Shown here: positions 45,370-53,657 of the stretch, in pieces
Position numbering within the stretch: position 1 is the first letter of the stretch
Layout of the letters: each line of letters starts with the position of its first letter
Assembly (NCBI GenBank): GCA_046330455.1
Contig: JAXLSU010000009.1
Coordinates: forward strand, 1-64,000
Origin: CAVQXR01 sp046330455
GTDB lineage: Bacteria; Actinomycetota; Thermoleophilia; Gaiellales; Gaiellaceae
Length of the DNA stretch: 64,000 bases
Direction of reading: 5' to 3'
Made by a program: the position numbers and the translations under genes
Notes under the pieces: model-generated
Told to the model about the DNA's origin: nothing
Database searches by the model: none
Seen by the model: only the letters and a program-made list of their open reading frames with translations

Positions 45370-45399
45370 GCCGGCCTGCGAAGCGCGACGCGGCGCCAA

Positions 45400-45405
45400 T
45401 ATCAT
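45400..45405 (+). promoter_or_regulatory. Leaderless -10 (TATCAT) for folP
   Basis: TATCAT lies 7 nt before ATG 45413, within the 43-bp ftsH-folP gap. Confidence 0.5.
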
Positions 45406-45412
45406 CGTGGCG

Positions 45413-46249
45413 ATGGCGACGACGATCGAGGAGCTCCTGCCGCGGCCGAGCGTGATGGGCGTCGTCAACGTGACGCCGGACTCGTTCTCGGACGGGGGGC
45501 GTTACGAGGGAACGGACGCGGCCGTCGCGCACGCTTTCGAGCTGGCAGCCGAGGGTGCCGCGATCCTCGATATCGGAGGCGAGTCGACCCGGCCGGGGTC
45601 GCTCGGCGTCCCGACCGAGGTGGAGCTCGCACGGGTGATCCCCGTGCTCGAACGGTTGAACGGCTCCGCGGGCCCCCGGATCCCGATCTCGATCGACACC
45701 GCCAAGGCGGAGGTGGCGCAACGGGCGCTCGAGCTCGGTGCCGTCATGGTGAACGACGTGACGGCGCTCGCCGGTGACGGCAGGATGGCCGAGGTCGTCG
45801 GCGGGCAGGGCGCGTTCCTGTGCCTGATGCACATGCTCGGCGAGCCGCGCACGATGCAGGTCGACCCACGGTACGACGACGTCGTCTCGGAGGTGGCCTC
45901 GTTCCTCGAGTCCCGGCTCGAGCTCGCCATTCGCAGCGGTATTCCCGAGGAGCGGATCTGCCTGGATCCCGGCATCGGCTTCGGCAAGACGACGCGCCAC
46001 AACATCGAGTTGCTCCTCGGGCTTCGCACGATCGTGTCGCTCGGGCGCCCGGTGCTCGTCGGCGTCTCGCGCAAGCGGTTCCTGGCCCGTCTGACCGGGG
46101 ACGAGGAGAGCCTCGTCGGCCCGCTGTCCGCGTCCGTCGCGGTCGCCGTGCTCGCCTTCGAGCGCGGCGCCTCGATCATCCGCGCCCACGACGTGCGCGA
46201 GCACGTGGAGGCACTCGAGACCGTCCAGGCGTTCGAGGCGGTCCGCTGA
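45413..46249 (+). CDS. folP: Dihydropteroate synthase
   Basis: FolP condenses 4-aminobenzoate with hydroxymethyl-dihydropterin pyrophosphate and is the sulfonamide target. The 278-residue TIM barrel has VMGVVNVTPDSFSDGGRY, ILDIGGESTRPGS, MVNDVTAL and VGVSRKRFLARL. The family usually sits after folE in this operon; folE is missing here. The stop overlaps the folB ATG by one base. Confidence 0.95.
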   Translation: MATTIEELLPRPSVMGVVNVTPDSFSDGGRYEGTDAAVAHAFELAAEGAAILDIGGESTRPGSLGVPTEVELARVIPVLERLNGSAGPRIPISIDTAKAEVAQRALELGAVMVNDVTALAGDGRMAEVVGGQGAFLCLMHMLGEPRTMQVDPRYDDVVSEVASFLESRLELAIRSGIPEERICLDPGIGFGKTTRHNIELLLGLRTIVSLGRPVLVGVSRKRFLARLTGDEESLVGPLSASVAVAVLAFERGASIIRAHDVREHVEALETVQAFEAVR

Positions 46250-46608
46250 TGGAGATCACGCTCGAGATCTCCGGCCTCGAGATCTTCGGCTTCCACGGCG
46301 TCCTGCCGGAGGAGCGGGAGCGGGGTCAGCGTTTCCTGTACGACATCACGTTGATCGCGCACGACGCCGGTGTTCGCACGGACAAGCTGAACGACACGAT
46401 CGACTACACGGCCGTGGCTGCCTGCGTCCGGGAGCTCTCAGACGGCCGGCGGTTCAACCTGATCGAGGCCCTGGCGGCGACGATCGCGGACGAGCTGATC
46501 GCGCGATTCGACGTGTCACGTGTGAGGGTTCGCGTCCGCAAGCCCGAGGTCGAGCTCGAAGTACCCGTCGAGTTCACGGCGGCGACGGTCGAGCGGTCAC
46601 GTCGGTAG
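46249..46608 (+). CDS. folB: Dihydroneopterin aldolase
   Basis: FolB splits dihydroneopterin to hydroxymethyl-dihydropterin and glycolaldehyde. The 119-residue product has the signature IFGFHGVLPEERERGQRF (catalytic Glu/His region), DTIDYTAVAACVREL, FNLIEALAATIADELI and the conserved Lys in RVRKPEVEL. Confidence 0.94.
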   Translation: MEITLEISGLEIFGFHGVLPEERERGQRFLYDITLIAHDAGVRTDKLNDTIDYTAVAACVRELSDGRRFNLIEALAATIADELIARFDVSRVRVRVRKPEVELEVPVEFTAATVERSRR

Positions 46609-46615
46609 AAGTCGC

Positions 46616-48238
46616 TCAGCCGGTCGTGACGCTCAGCGTGTAGGCGGCGGCCTTCCCGCCGGTACGTCCGGGGATCCAGACGTCGGCGTACACGGAGATC
46701 CGCCGCGCGCCGCCGTTCGTGAACGAAAGCGACTCGGTCTGGTGCCCCGGCCCGGCGCTGACCCCAAGGCGGAGCTGCTTCGAGCGCATGACCGTGCGGG
46801 CCCGCGAGCTCCACAGCGCCAGGTCGACATCGGCGTCGGGCTCGACGGTCACGGTCACCGTACCCCCGGCGGGTACGAACAGCCGGTACACGTCGTGAGG
46901 GTCCTCGATCGTGGCGAGCCGTGCGGCCACCGTCGCCTGCGGTTTCCCCGGCGTCGTGAGCGGCGGCTTGGCCCGCTCGAGCACCTTCCCGCCGACGATC
47001 AGATCCACGTCGTCGTTGGGCTCTCCGGGGTCGGGGGCAGGCACAGGGTTCCGCAGCGCCGCCTGGAGGTCGAGCACGCCGTGGCCGGTCCTCGTGTCGA
47101 AGCCGCCGGGGCCGACGTCACGGGACGAGCGGCGCAGGAGCTCCGCGAGCTGACCCGCATCCAGGTCGGGACGGGACGTCCACACCCACGCGGCGGCCGC
47201 GGCGACGATCGGTGCGGCGAAGCTCGTCCCGTCGGCGAGCATGAACCGCTCGGGTTCGGTCGGATGCTGCACGGGGATGTCGGTGCCGGGCGCGGCGATG
47301 TCCACGTGGCGGCTACCGCTCGAGAACGGGGCGGGATCGTCGGCCTGGTTGGTCCCGGCGACCGTGACGACGTGCGGCGTGTCCGCAGGGTAGATCGCCG
47401 GGTTGCCCTGTCTGAAGCTGTTGCCGGAGGCGGCGACGACCAGTGAGCCGGAGTCGACGACGCGCATCACGGCCTCGTAGAGCGAGCGGGAGAAGCCGGG
47501 GCCGCCGATGCTGAGGTTCACGACGCTCCTCGGGCCCGCTGCGACCCGGTCGAGGATCCTGATGATGTCCGAGTCCTCGAGCGTCGGCAGGTCGTAGATC
47601 CTGAGTCGAGCGTACGGGTGGATGCCCACCGTGCCGACCCCGTTTGCGGCTGCGGCCGCAGAGGTCGCCACGATCGTCCCGTGATAGTCGACGTCGTCGA
47701 AGCCAGGGACGTGTTGGGTGTTCGCAAGCGTCACGTCGGGCCGCTCGGTGAAGTCGGGATTGGCCATGTCGATCCCCGTATCGACGATCGTGATCGGAAC
47801 GCCTGGCCCCGGCGGCTCGGTGAGGTCGGCACCGACGCGCTGGATCTGCCATGCCCGGGGGATCAGCGGGTCGCCGAGCTCGAGGTGGCCCGCAACCGTC
47901 CTCGTCGAGTCGGCCTCCGCATACCGCAGCAGGCCCGCGCGCGCGAGCGCGGGGACGAGCCACGTGACCGCGCCGCCGTCGACCTGCCAGAGGCCTGACG
48001 CCCGGGAGACCGGGGTCGCACCGGTTAGCTGCAGCAGCGGCTCCGCCCCCGGGAGCGCGGCGATGAGCGCGTGGGGCTGTACCGCCAGCGCCGAGAGCTG
48101 CCGTGCGGTGGGGACGGGTGGCGCGACGGACGTCGTGCCGGCGGCCGGCGGGGGGAGCGTGAGCGCGCAGACCGCCGCGACGACCGCCGGCAGCCCCCTG
48201 ACGAGGAGTCCCATTCGCTCGGTCATCCGCACCGGCAT
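46616..48238 (-). CDS. Secreted subtilisin-like serine protease (S8)
   Basis: A 540-residue protease: signal peptide at about 10-33, a propeptide-like region to about 120, and a subtilase domain with Asp153 in TIVDTGIDMANP, His186 in VDYHGTIVATSA, the oxyanion Asn in VVAASGNSF and Ser339 in DGTSFAAPIVAAAA. The last 110 or so residues form a predicted beta domain (RLFVPAGGTVTVTVEPDADV) of the pre-peptidase C-terminal kind. It lies on the opposite strand between folB and folK. TTAGAT at 48239-48244 lies 6 nt before in-frame GTG 48232, so the true start may be 48232. Confidence 0.92.
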   Translation of the reverse strand: MPVRMTERMGLLVRGLPAVVAAVCALTLPPPAAGTTSVAPPVPTARQLSALAVQPHALIAALPGAEPLLQLTGATPVSRASGLWQVDGGAVTWLVPALARAGLLRYAEADSTRTVAGHLELGDPLIPRAWQIQRVGADLTEPPGPGVPITIVDTGIDMANPDFTERPDVTLANTQHVPGFDDVDYHGTIVATSAAAAANGVGTVGIHPYARLRIYDLPTLEDSDIIRILDRVAAGPRSVVNLSIGGPGFSRSLYEAVMRVVDSGSLVVAASGNSFRQGNPAIYPADTPHVVTVAGTNQADDPAPFSSGSRHVDIAAPGTDIPVQHPTEPERFMLADGTSFAAPIVAAAAAWVWTSRPDLDAGQLAELLRRSSRDVGPGGFDTRTGHGVLDLQAALRNPVPAPDPGEPNDDVDLIVGGKVLERAKPPLTTPGKPQATVAARLATIEDPHDVYRLFVPAGGTVTVTVEPDADVDLALWSSRARTVMRSKQLRLGVSAGPGHQTESLSFTNGGARRISVYADVWIPGRTGGKAAAYTLSVTTG

Positions 48239-48247
48239 ATCTAACCT
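48239..48247. promoter_or_regulatory. Overlapping divergent -10 elements of the S8 protease and folK
   Basis: On the + strand TAACCT (48242-48247) lies 7 nt before GTG 48255 (folK). On the minus strand TTAGAT (48239-48244) lies 6 nt before GTG 48232. The two hexamers share three bases, so both promoters cannot be melted at once. Confidence 0.45.
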
Positions 48248-48254
48248 GAATGAC

Positions 48255-48710
48255 GTGCGAGCGCATGTCGGCCTTGGTTCGAACCTCGGCGATCGCGAGG
48301 CGACGCTCCGCGAGGCGGTGCGCCTGCTCGAGGCAGAGCCCGGAATCGAGGTGGTCGCGGTGTCGAGCGTGCGGGAGACCGATCCCGTCGGGTATCTCGA
48401 TCAGCCGCCATTCCTGAACGGGGCGTGTGCAATCGAGACGTTGCTCGCCCCGGCGGAGCTGCTCGCCCGTCTGCTCGCGATCGAGGCCCGGCTCGGCCGG
48501 GTTCGCGAGGGTGTCCCGCGGTGGGGGCCCAGGGCCTGTGACCTCGACCTGCTGCTCTACGGCAACCGCGTGGTCGAGGAGCCGGGTCTCGTCGTTCCGC
48601 ACCCCCGGCTGACCGAGCGTCGCTTCGCGCTCGAGCCGCTCGTCGAGCTCGATCCGGAGCTCACGCTCCCGGACGGGCGGCGCCTGGCCGGGATTCTCGC
48701 GGGGCTATGA
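48255..48710 (+). CDS. folK: 2-amino-4-hydroxy-6-hydroxymethyldihydropteridine diphosphokinase
   Basis: FolK transfers pyrophosphate from ATP to hydroxymethyl-dihydropterin, the step before FolP. The 151-residue product has VGLGSNLGDREATLREAV, PFLNGACAIET, WGPRACDLDLLLYG (metal Asp pair) and PHPRLTERRFALEPLVEL. GTG 48255 is chosen because a TAACCT -10 lies 7 nt upstream and MRAHVGLGSNLG is the family N-terminus. Confidence 0.94.
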   Translation: MRAHVGLGSNLGDREATLREAVRLLEAEPGIEVVAVSSVRETDPVGYLDQPPFLNGACAIETLLAPAELLARLLAIEARLGRVREGVPRWGPRACDLDLLLYGNRVVEEPGLVVPHPRLTERRFALEPLVELDPELTLPDGRRLAGILAGL

Positions 48711-48711
48711 T
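48706..48711 (+). promoter_or_regulatory. Leaderless -10 (TATGAT) for the DUF2469 gene
   Basis: TATGAT includes the folK stop codon and lies 6 nt before ATG 48718. Confidence 0.5.
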
Positions 48712-48717
48712 TCGCCC

Positions 48718-49083
48718 ATGTCGCACATCGACGAGCTCGACGAGTTCGAGGCCGATCTCGAGCTCCGCCTGAAGCGTGAGTACACCGCGGTCTTCCCGCT
48801 GTTTCGCTACTGCGTCGTGACGCAGGATTCCACATATCTCTGCAACCGACTCGACATCCGGCCGACGCTCCAGGCGAGCTACCCGTTCTTCCACGTGACG
48901 ATGGAGGACGTCTGGGTCTGGGACAAGAACCGGCCGACGAGGATCATCCCGCGGGCCGAGGTCTACACATCGAGTGATGTCACGGTCGAGGAGCTCCGCG
49001 GCGAGGGCGAGCTGCCCGGGTTGAGCCCCGAGGCGCTGGCCGAGAAGCTCGGCGAGCCGCTGACACCGCCCGACGACGACTGA
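48718..49083 (+). CDS. DUF2469 family protein
   Basis: A 121-residue protein with the pattern of the actinobacterial DUF2469 family: LELRLKREYTAVFPLFRYCV, TYLCNRLDI, FFHVTMEDVWVWDKNRPTRI and VYTSSDVTVEEL. The function is unknown. In mycobacteria the family member sits near ribosomal and ribonuclease H genes; here it lies between folK and coaX. Confidence 0.85.
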   Translation: MSHIDELDEFEADLELRLKREYTAVFPLFRYCVVTQDSTYLCNRLDIRPTLQASYPFFHVTMEDVWVWDKNRPTRIIPRAEVYTSSDVTVEELRGEGELPGLSPEALAEKLGEPLTPPDDD

Positions 49084-49112
49084 GCCCGGGGCCCGGGCCC
49101 GCTCCGTCCCCG

Positions 49113-49877
49113 ATGCTCCTCGCCGTCGACGTCGGCAATACCCAGACGGTCGTCGGCGTCTTCCGAGACGCCGAGCTCGTCCGTCACTGGCGCGTCGCGA
49201 CCGAGGCCGAGCGGACCGCCGACGAGATCGGCGCGCTCCTCGACCGGCTCCTCGAGCTGTCGGATCTCGACTACGACGCCGTCGACGGAGTCTGCCTGTC
49301 CGCGACCGTCCCCGTTCTCGTCCGCGAGTACGAGGCCTTCGCGGCCCGCTACGCCCGCTCGCCGATCCTCGTCGTCGGTCCCGGCGTGAAGACGGGGATC
49401 CCGATCGTGTACGACAACCCGCACGAGGTCGGCCCCGACCGGATCGTCAACGCCGTCGCCGCGAAGGAGCGGTACGGGAGCCCGTGCATCGTCGTCGACT
49501 TCGGGACCTCGACGAACTTCGACGCCGTCTCCCGGGCCGGTGAGTACGTGGGCGGCGTGCTCGCGCCGGGGATCGAGATCTCGATGGACGCGCTGTTTGC
49601 GCGCGCGGCGCGGCTCGTCAAGGTGGATTTCGCCGAGCCTCCGTCGGTGATCGGCAAGAGCACGGTGCACGGGCTCCAGTCCGGCCTCGTCTATGGCTTT
49701 GCAGGGCAGGTGGACGGGATCGTGGCCGCGATGCGGGGCGAGCTCGGGGCCGAGGCCCGCGTGATCGCAACCGGTGGGCTCGCGAGCCTGATCGCTCCGC
49801 ACTCCTCGACGATCGAGCTGGTCGACCCGGATCTGACCCTCCAGGGGCTCCAGCTGATCTGGGAGCGAAACCGCTAG
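49113..49877 (+). CDS. coaX: Pantothenate kinase type III
   Basis: CoaX phosphorylates pantothenate, the first step to coenzyme A, and is insensitive to CoA feedback. The 254-residue product has the ASKHA phosphate loop AVDVGNTQTVVGVF, the pantothenate/dimer segment NPHEVGPDRIVNAVAAKE, VDFGTSTNFDAVS and GGVLAPGIEIS. No separate promoter is visible, so it is probably read with the DUF2469 gene. Confidence 0.95.
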   Translation: MLLAVDVGNTQTVVGVFRDAELVRHWRVATEAERTADEIGALLDRLLELSDLDYDAVDGVCLSATVPVLVREYEAFAARYARSPILVVGPGVKTGIPIVYDNPHEVGPDRIVNAVAAKERYGSPCIVVDFGTSTNFDAVSRAGEYVGGVLAPGIEISMDALFARAARLVKVDFAEPPSVIGKSTVHGLQSGLVYGFAGQVDGIVAAMRGELGAEARVIATGGLASLIAPHSSTIELVDPDLTLQGLQLIWERNR

Positions 49878-49887
49878 CGACCGGGCC

Positions 49888-49912
49888 GGGCCGGATGAGA
49901 TCCGGCCCCTAC
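49888..49912 (-). repeat. Palindromic element copy, reverse orientation
   Basis: GGGCCGGAT, GAG, ATCCGGCCC then CTAC, 10 bases after coaX. A degenerate second copy (GGGGATGAGATCGGGCCCC then GACG) lies at about 49932-49954, so the coaX-cyclase gap is built of two tandem copies. Confidence 0.8.
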
Positions 49913-49984
49913 GTCCGACGGCCCCGCGCAGGGGATGAGATCGGGCCCCGACGTCCGACGCCCCCGGGGCGGGCCGAGATCGCG

Positions 49985-52900
49985 CTACGCCTCCTGCGCC
50001 GGGCCTGCGCGGCGGTCGATCGAGACCCGGTCGAAGCTCGTTCGTGCGAGCGCGTTCGTCGCCAGCCCGTGCACCCACGGACGGCTGAGCAGCATCACGC
50101 GGCCGTACGAGAGGGGGAGGATCGCCGCGCGCTCGTTCACCCAGAGCCGGTCGAGCTCGTGGTAGAGCCGCATCCGCTCGCCCTGGTCCTGGAGCGAGCG
50201 GGCGCGTAGCAGGAGCTCCTCGAGCTCCTCGTCGGTGTGGAACGGCCCCTCGTCGCGCATGAAGAGACCCCGGAAGAACCCGTCCGGATCGGGGAAGTCC
50301 GCCGTCCACCCGGACAGCCACAGGTCGCTGTCGGCGACCGAGGAGCCCCAGATCCCTTCCTTTGCGCCCTTCTGCTGCACCCTGACCCGGGCGCCGATCG
50401 TCTCCCACTGAGAGACGAGCGGCGTCGGGTCGGACACCCAGGCGGGAACCACGAGCTCGAGCTCCGGCAGGCCCTGCCCGCCGGGATACCCGGCCCGGGC
50501 GAGCAGGTCGCGCGCAAGCTGCGGGTCGTGCTCGAGGGCGATCCGGTGCGAGTGGCCCGGCATCGCCGGTGGGAGGGCGCCGCCCCGCGAGGCCGGCCGC
50601 GGCACCTCGCCGAAGATCGGGACGAGCAGCTCCCGGTCGACCGCGTGCGAGAACGCCTGGCGCACGAGCACGTTCGAGAACGGCGACTGCTCGGCGTTGA
50701 AGCCCACGTAGTGGACCGAGAGGGTCGAGAACAGCTCCGTGTCGGTGTCGGGAGCACCGACCGCGCTTCGGTCGAAAGCGAGCAGCACGTCGTGCCGGCC
50801 TTCGAGCCACTCCGAGACGGCGCTCGGCCGGGACTTCCTGAAGGTGAAACGGATCTCGCCGACGTTTCCGCGGGGGCGGTTCCACAGCGGGTTCGCGGTG
50901 AGCAGGGCGTGGTCGTCCGTGAGCTCGCCGAGGACGAACGGGCCGTTGCCGACGAGGTTCTCGGGCTCGCGCCAGGCATCGCCGAGCTCCTCGCAGCGGT
51001 GGCGGGGCCACGGGAACGCCCAGGGCGAGGTGACGAGGAACGGGAAGTAGCTCCGCGGCTCCTTCAGCCTCACCTCGAGCGTTCGGTCGTCGAGCGCGGT
51101 GACCGCCTCGACATCGTCGAGGAGGAATCCGGTCGGGAGGTTCCCGCGGGTCAGGTGCTCCCAGGCGTAGACGAAGTCGTCGGCGACGAGACGGACGCCG
51201 TCGCTCCAGCTGAGCCCTTCACGTAGACGGAACAGGTACGTCCTGCCGTCCGAGGAGACGCGGAAGTTGTCCGCGAGCTCGGGAACGACGTTCATGTCGC
51301 CGTCGAGGCTCACGAGCCCCCTGAACAGGTGGTCGGTGATCATCATTCCCTCGCTCGAGTACACGTGGCTCGGAGCGAAGGCCCCGGGATGGCTGATCAC
51401 GGTCTCGAGCGTCTCGGTCGTCTCCGGGGAGGGCGGCTCGTCGACCCGGCAGCAGAACGCGGCGTCGTACTCGGCCTCGGCCTGGTCGAAGTCGAACGTG
51501 AGGTGGTGCACGAGCGCCATCCGGAACAGGGTCTCCCGCGTGCGCTCCTCGTCGCCGATCCGCGCGAGAAAGGCACGTGCCTGCCGGTAGTGGTCGAGCG
51601 CCTCCTGGTTCGCGTAGAGGGCCCGGGCCGCATCGCCGGCCTTGAGCTCGTAGTCGGCCGCCTTCTCGGGGATGTCCGCCTCCGTGAAGTGCCGGGCGAG
51701 GAGGCCGTACGGTGGGCTCTCCCAGGTGAGGTGCTCCAGCGCCTCACCGACGAGCTGGTGGAGACGCCGGCGTCGTGACTCGAGGAGACTGCCGTAGGCG
51801 ACCTCCTGGACGAGGCCGTGTCGAAACCGGTACTCGGGCACGGGGCGACGGCGCTCCTCGACGATCAGATCGAGCCGCTGGAGCTCCGAGAGCCCGGCGG
51901 TCACCTGGCCGTGTGGAAGGATCGCCTGGAGCAGCGGCAGCTCGAAGCTGCGCCCGATCACGGCCGCGTAGCTCAGCACGTCCGCCGTTCCCGGGTCGAG
52001 CCGGTCGATCCGCGCCTGCAGCGCCCCCTGGACGATCGTCGGCACGGCGAGCTCGTCGATCCCGATCGCGAGCACGAGCCGGCCGTTGTCGCGTCGCAGC
52101 GAGCCTCGCTCGATCAGGTCGCGCAGCGCCTCCTCGAGGAAGAACGGGTTCCCACCGGCGCGGTCGGCGAGCAGGGTCGCGACGGGCTCCGGCAGCTCGG
52201 CCGCAGCAACGCTGGCCGCGAGCGCCCTGCTCGCGTCCTCGGGAAGCGGGCGGAGCTCGATCTCGCGGTAGCGGTGCGGGAACCGCTGGCGGGCCCGCTC
52301 GCCGAGCCTCCACGAGCCGTGCTCACGCTCGCTGCGGTAGAGCAGGACGATGCCGACCCCGGCCTCGTCGGCAGCGGGGAGTGTCTGCTCGAGCAGCTCG
52401 AGGGTGGCGTCGTCGGCCCAGTGGAGGTCGTCGAGCACGAGGCACAGCGCCGACTCGCGGGCGAGCCGGGAGACGAGCTCGGCGAAGAACTCGAACGTCT
52501 CGCGCTGCACGCTCTCGCGGTTCAGCTCGCGGATCCCCTGCGCGGCGTCCGGCTCGAGCGTCAGCCCGAGCAGGTTCGCCAGGAACGGATACGCGCCGTC
52601 GGCCTCGACGCCGAACAGGCGTCCGAGCCCCGCCTTCAGCTCGAGTCGGACGCGGGCCTCGGGGCTCGACGCGCTGACCGACAACCAGTCCCGTAGCAGC
52701 TCGCGGATCGGCCAGTACGGCATCCGCTGGGCGTAGGAGACCGCACGACCCTCGAGGAAGCGGATCCGACTCCCGTAGCGGCGGCGAACCTCGGTGGTGA
52801 GCCGCGTCTTTCCGATCCCCGGCTCACCCGTGATCGCGGCGATGACCCCGTGGCCGTCGGCGAGGTCGTCCATGGTGCGCTCCAGCACCTGGAGCTCGAA

Positions 52901-53512
52901 GTCACGCCCGACGATCGGACCGGCCGGCGCGACCGCGACCGAGTCGAGCGCCCCGAGCACCCGGAAGCTCGCGACTGACGTGCCGACGCCACGCAGCTCG
53001 TGCTCGGGAAGCGGCTCGAGCTCGAAGCACTCCTCGATCTGGAGCTTCGTCTCGGGCCCCACGACGATCTCGCCGCCCTCGACGAGCTTCTGGATGCGCG
53101 ACGCGACGTTCACGGTCTCGCCGAGCGCGTTGTAGGGATCCTCGCTCTCGGGCTGGATCACGACGGGGCCGGTGTTGATCGCGATCCGGCAGCTGAGCTC
53201 GATCCCGTAGGCGTCGTTGACCTCCTCCGCGTAGGCGGCAAGCGTGGTCTGGATCGCGACTGCCGCGCGGACGGCGCGCTCCGAGTCGTCCTCGTGAGCG
53301 TGTGGGGCGCCGAACACCGCGTACAGCTCGTCGCCGATGAACTGCGCGACCGTGCCCCCGAAGCGCTCCACCTCGGCGCTCAGCAGGCGCATCACCTCGT
53401 CGAGGAGCAACTTCGTCCGCTCGGGGCCGAGCCGCCCGCCGATCGCCGTCGAGCCCACGATGTCCGCGAACAGCACCGTGACGATCCGGCGCTCTCCTGC
53501 AACCGTCGTCAT
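49985..53512 (-). CDS. Adenylate cyclase / AAA ATPase / family-5 solute-binding protein fusion
   Basis: A 1175-residue cytoplasmic protein with no signal peptide or membrane segment. Residues 1-190 are a class III nucleotide cyclase: metal ligands Asp17 (LFADIVGSTA) and Asp61 (FIGDELYAVFG), catalytic Asn135 and Arg139 (ETVNVASRI), but Gln57 where a substrate-defining Lys is common. Residues 198-590 are a STAND-like AAA domain: Walker A GEPGIGKT 229-236, Walker B LVLDDLHWAD 358-367, then helical repeats to about 690. Residues 700-1160 are a complete family-5 (oligopeptide/nickel type) solute-binding domain (GLVSLDGDMNVVPELADNF, LREGLSWSDGVRLVADDFVY, RQAFSHAVDRELL). Such binding domains are normally exported; here it would be an intracellular ligand sensor. 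TAGAAT 6 nt upstream is the -10. Confidence 0.9.
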   Translation of the reverse strand: MTTVAGERRIVTVLFADIVGSTAIGGRLGPERTKLLLDEVMRLLSAEVERFGGTVAQFIGDELYAVFGAPHAHEDDSERAVRAAVAIQTTLAAYAEEVNDAYGIELSCRIAINTGPVVIQPESEDPYNALGETVNVASRIQKLVEGGEIVVGPETKLQIEECFELEPLPEHELRGVGTSVASFRVLGALDSVAVAPAGPIVGRDFELQVLERTMDDLADGHGVIAAITGEPGIGKTRLTTEVRRRYGSRIRFLEGRAVSYAQRMPYWPIRELLRDWLSVSASSPEARVRLELKAGLGRLFGVEADGAYPFLANLLGLTLEPDAAQGIRELNRESVQRETFEFFAELVSRLARESALCLVLDDLHWADDATLELLEQTLPAADEAGVGIVLLYRSEREHGSWRLGERARQRFPHRYREIELRPLPEDASRALAASVAAAELPEPVATLLADRAGGNPFFLEEALRDLIERGSLRRDNGRLVLAIGIDELAVPTIVQGALQARIDRLDPGTADVLSYAAVIGRSFELPLLQAILPHGQVTAGLSELQRLDLIVEERRRPVPEYRFRHGLVQEVAYGSLLESRRRRLHQLVGEALEHLTWESPPYGLLARHFTEADIPEKAADYELKAGDAARALYANQEALDHYRQARAFLARIGDEERTRETLFRMALVHHLTFDFDQAEAEYDAAFCCRVDEPPSPETTETLETVISHPGAFAPSHVYSSEGMMITDHLFRGLVSLDGDMNVVPELADNFRVSSDGRTYLFRLREGLSWSDGVRLVADDFVYAWEHLTRGNLPTGFLLDDVEAVTALDDRTLEVRLKEPRSYFPFLVTSPWAFPWPRHRCEELGDAWREPENLVGNGPFVLGELTDDHALLTANPLWNRPRGNVGEIRFTFRKSRPSAVSEWLEGRHDVLLAFDRSAVGAPDTDTELFSTLSVHYVGFNAEQSPFSNVLVRQAFSHAVDRELLVPIFGEVPRPASRGGALPPAMPGHSHRIALEHDPQLARDLLARAGYPGGQGLPELELVVPAWVSDPTPLVSQWETIGARVRVQQKGAKEGIWGSSVADSDLWLSGWTADFPDPDGFFRGLFMRDEGPFHTDEELEELLLRARSLQDQGERMRLYHELDRLWVNERAAILPLSYGRVMLLSRPWVHGLATNALARTSFDRVSIDRRAGPAQEA

Positions 53513-53518
53513 GGACGG

Positions 53519-53524
53519 ATTCTA
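53519..53524 (-). promoter_or_regulatory. Leaderless -10 (TAGAAT) for the cyclase fusion gene
   Basis: TAGAAT on the minus strand lies 6 nt before ATG 53512. Confidence 0.5.
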
Positions 53525-53545
53525 CGGCCCGGGGCAGGGCCGACC

Positions 53546-53638
53546 GCGACCCGCGCAGGAGCCGCCCGGGTGTCATCAGTCGCGTCCGCGGCTGAGCAGC
53601 TGGCTCGGCCGGCTGCGACCCGCGCAGGAGCCGCCCGG
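53546..53638 (+). repeat. 24-bp direct repeat pair
   Basis: GCGACCCGCGCAGGAGCCGC followed by CCGG occurs at 53546-53569 and 53615-53638, 69 bp apart, in the 145-bp gap between the cyclase gene and dus. No ORF of coding character lies there. Confidence 0.6.
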
Positions 53639-53657
53639 AGGGCGGCGGTCTACAGCT

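Noticed and set aside
49895..50209. 104-residue + strand frame starting in the palindromic element after coaX
   Set aside because: It runs antisense through the C-terminus of the cyclase fusion and through repeats; no ribosome-binding site and no domain.
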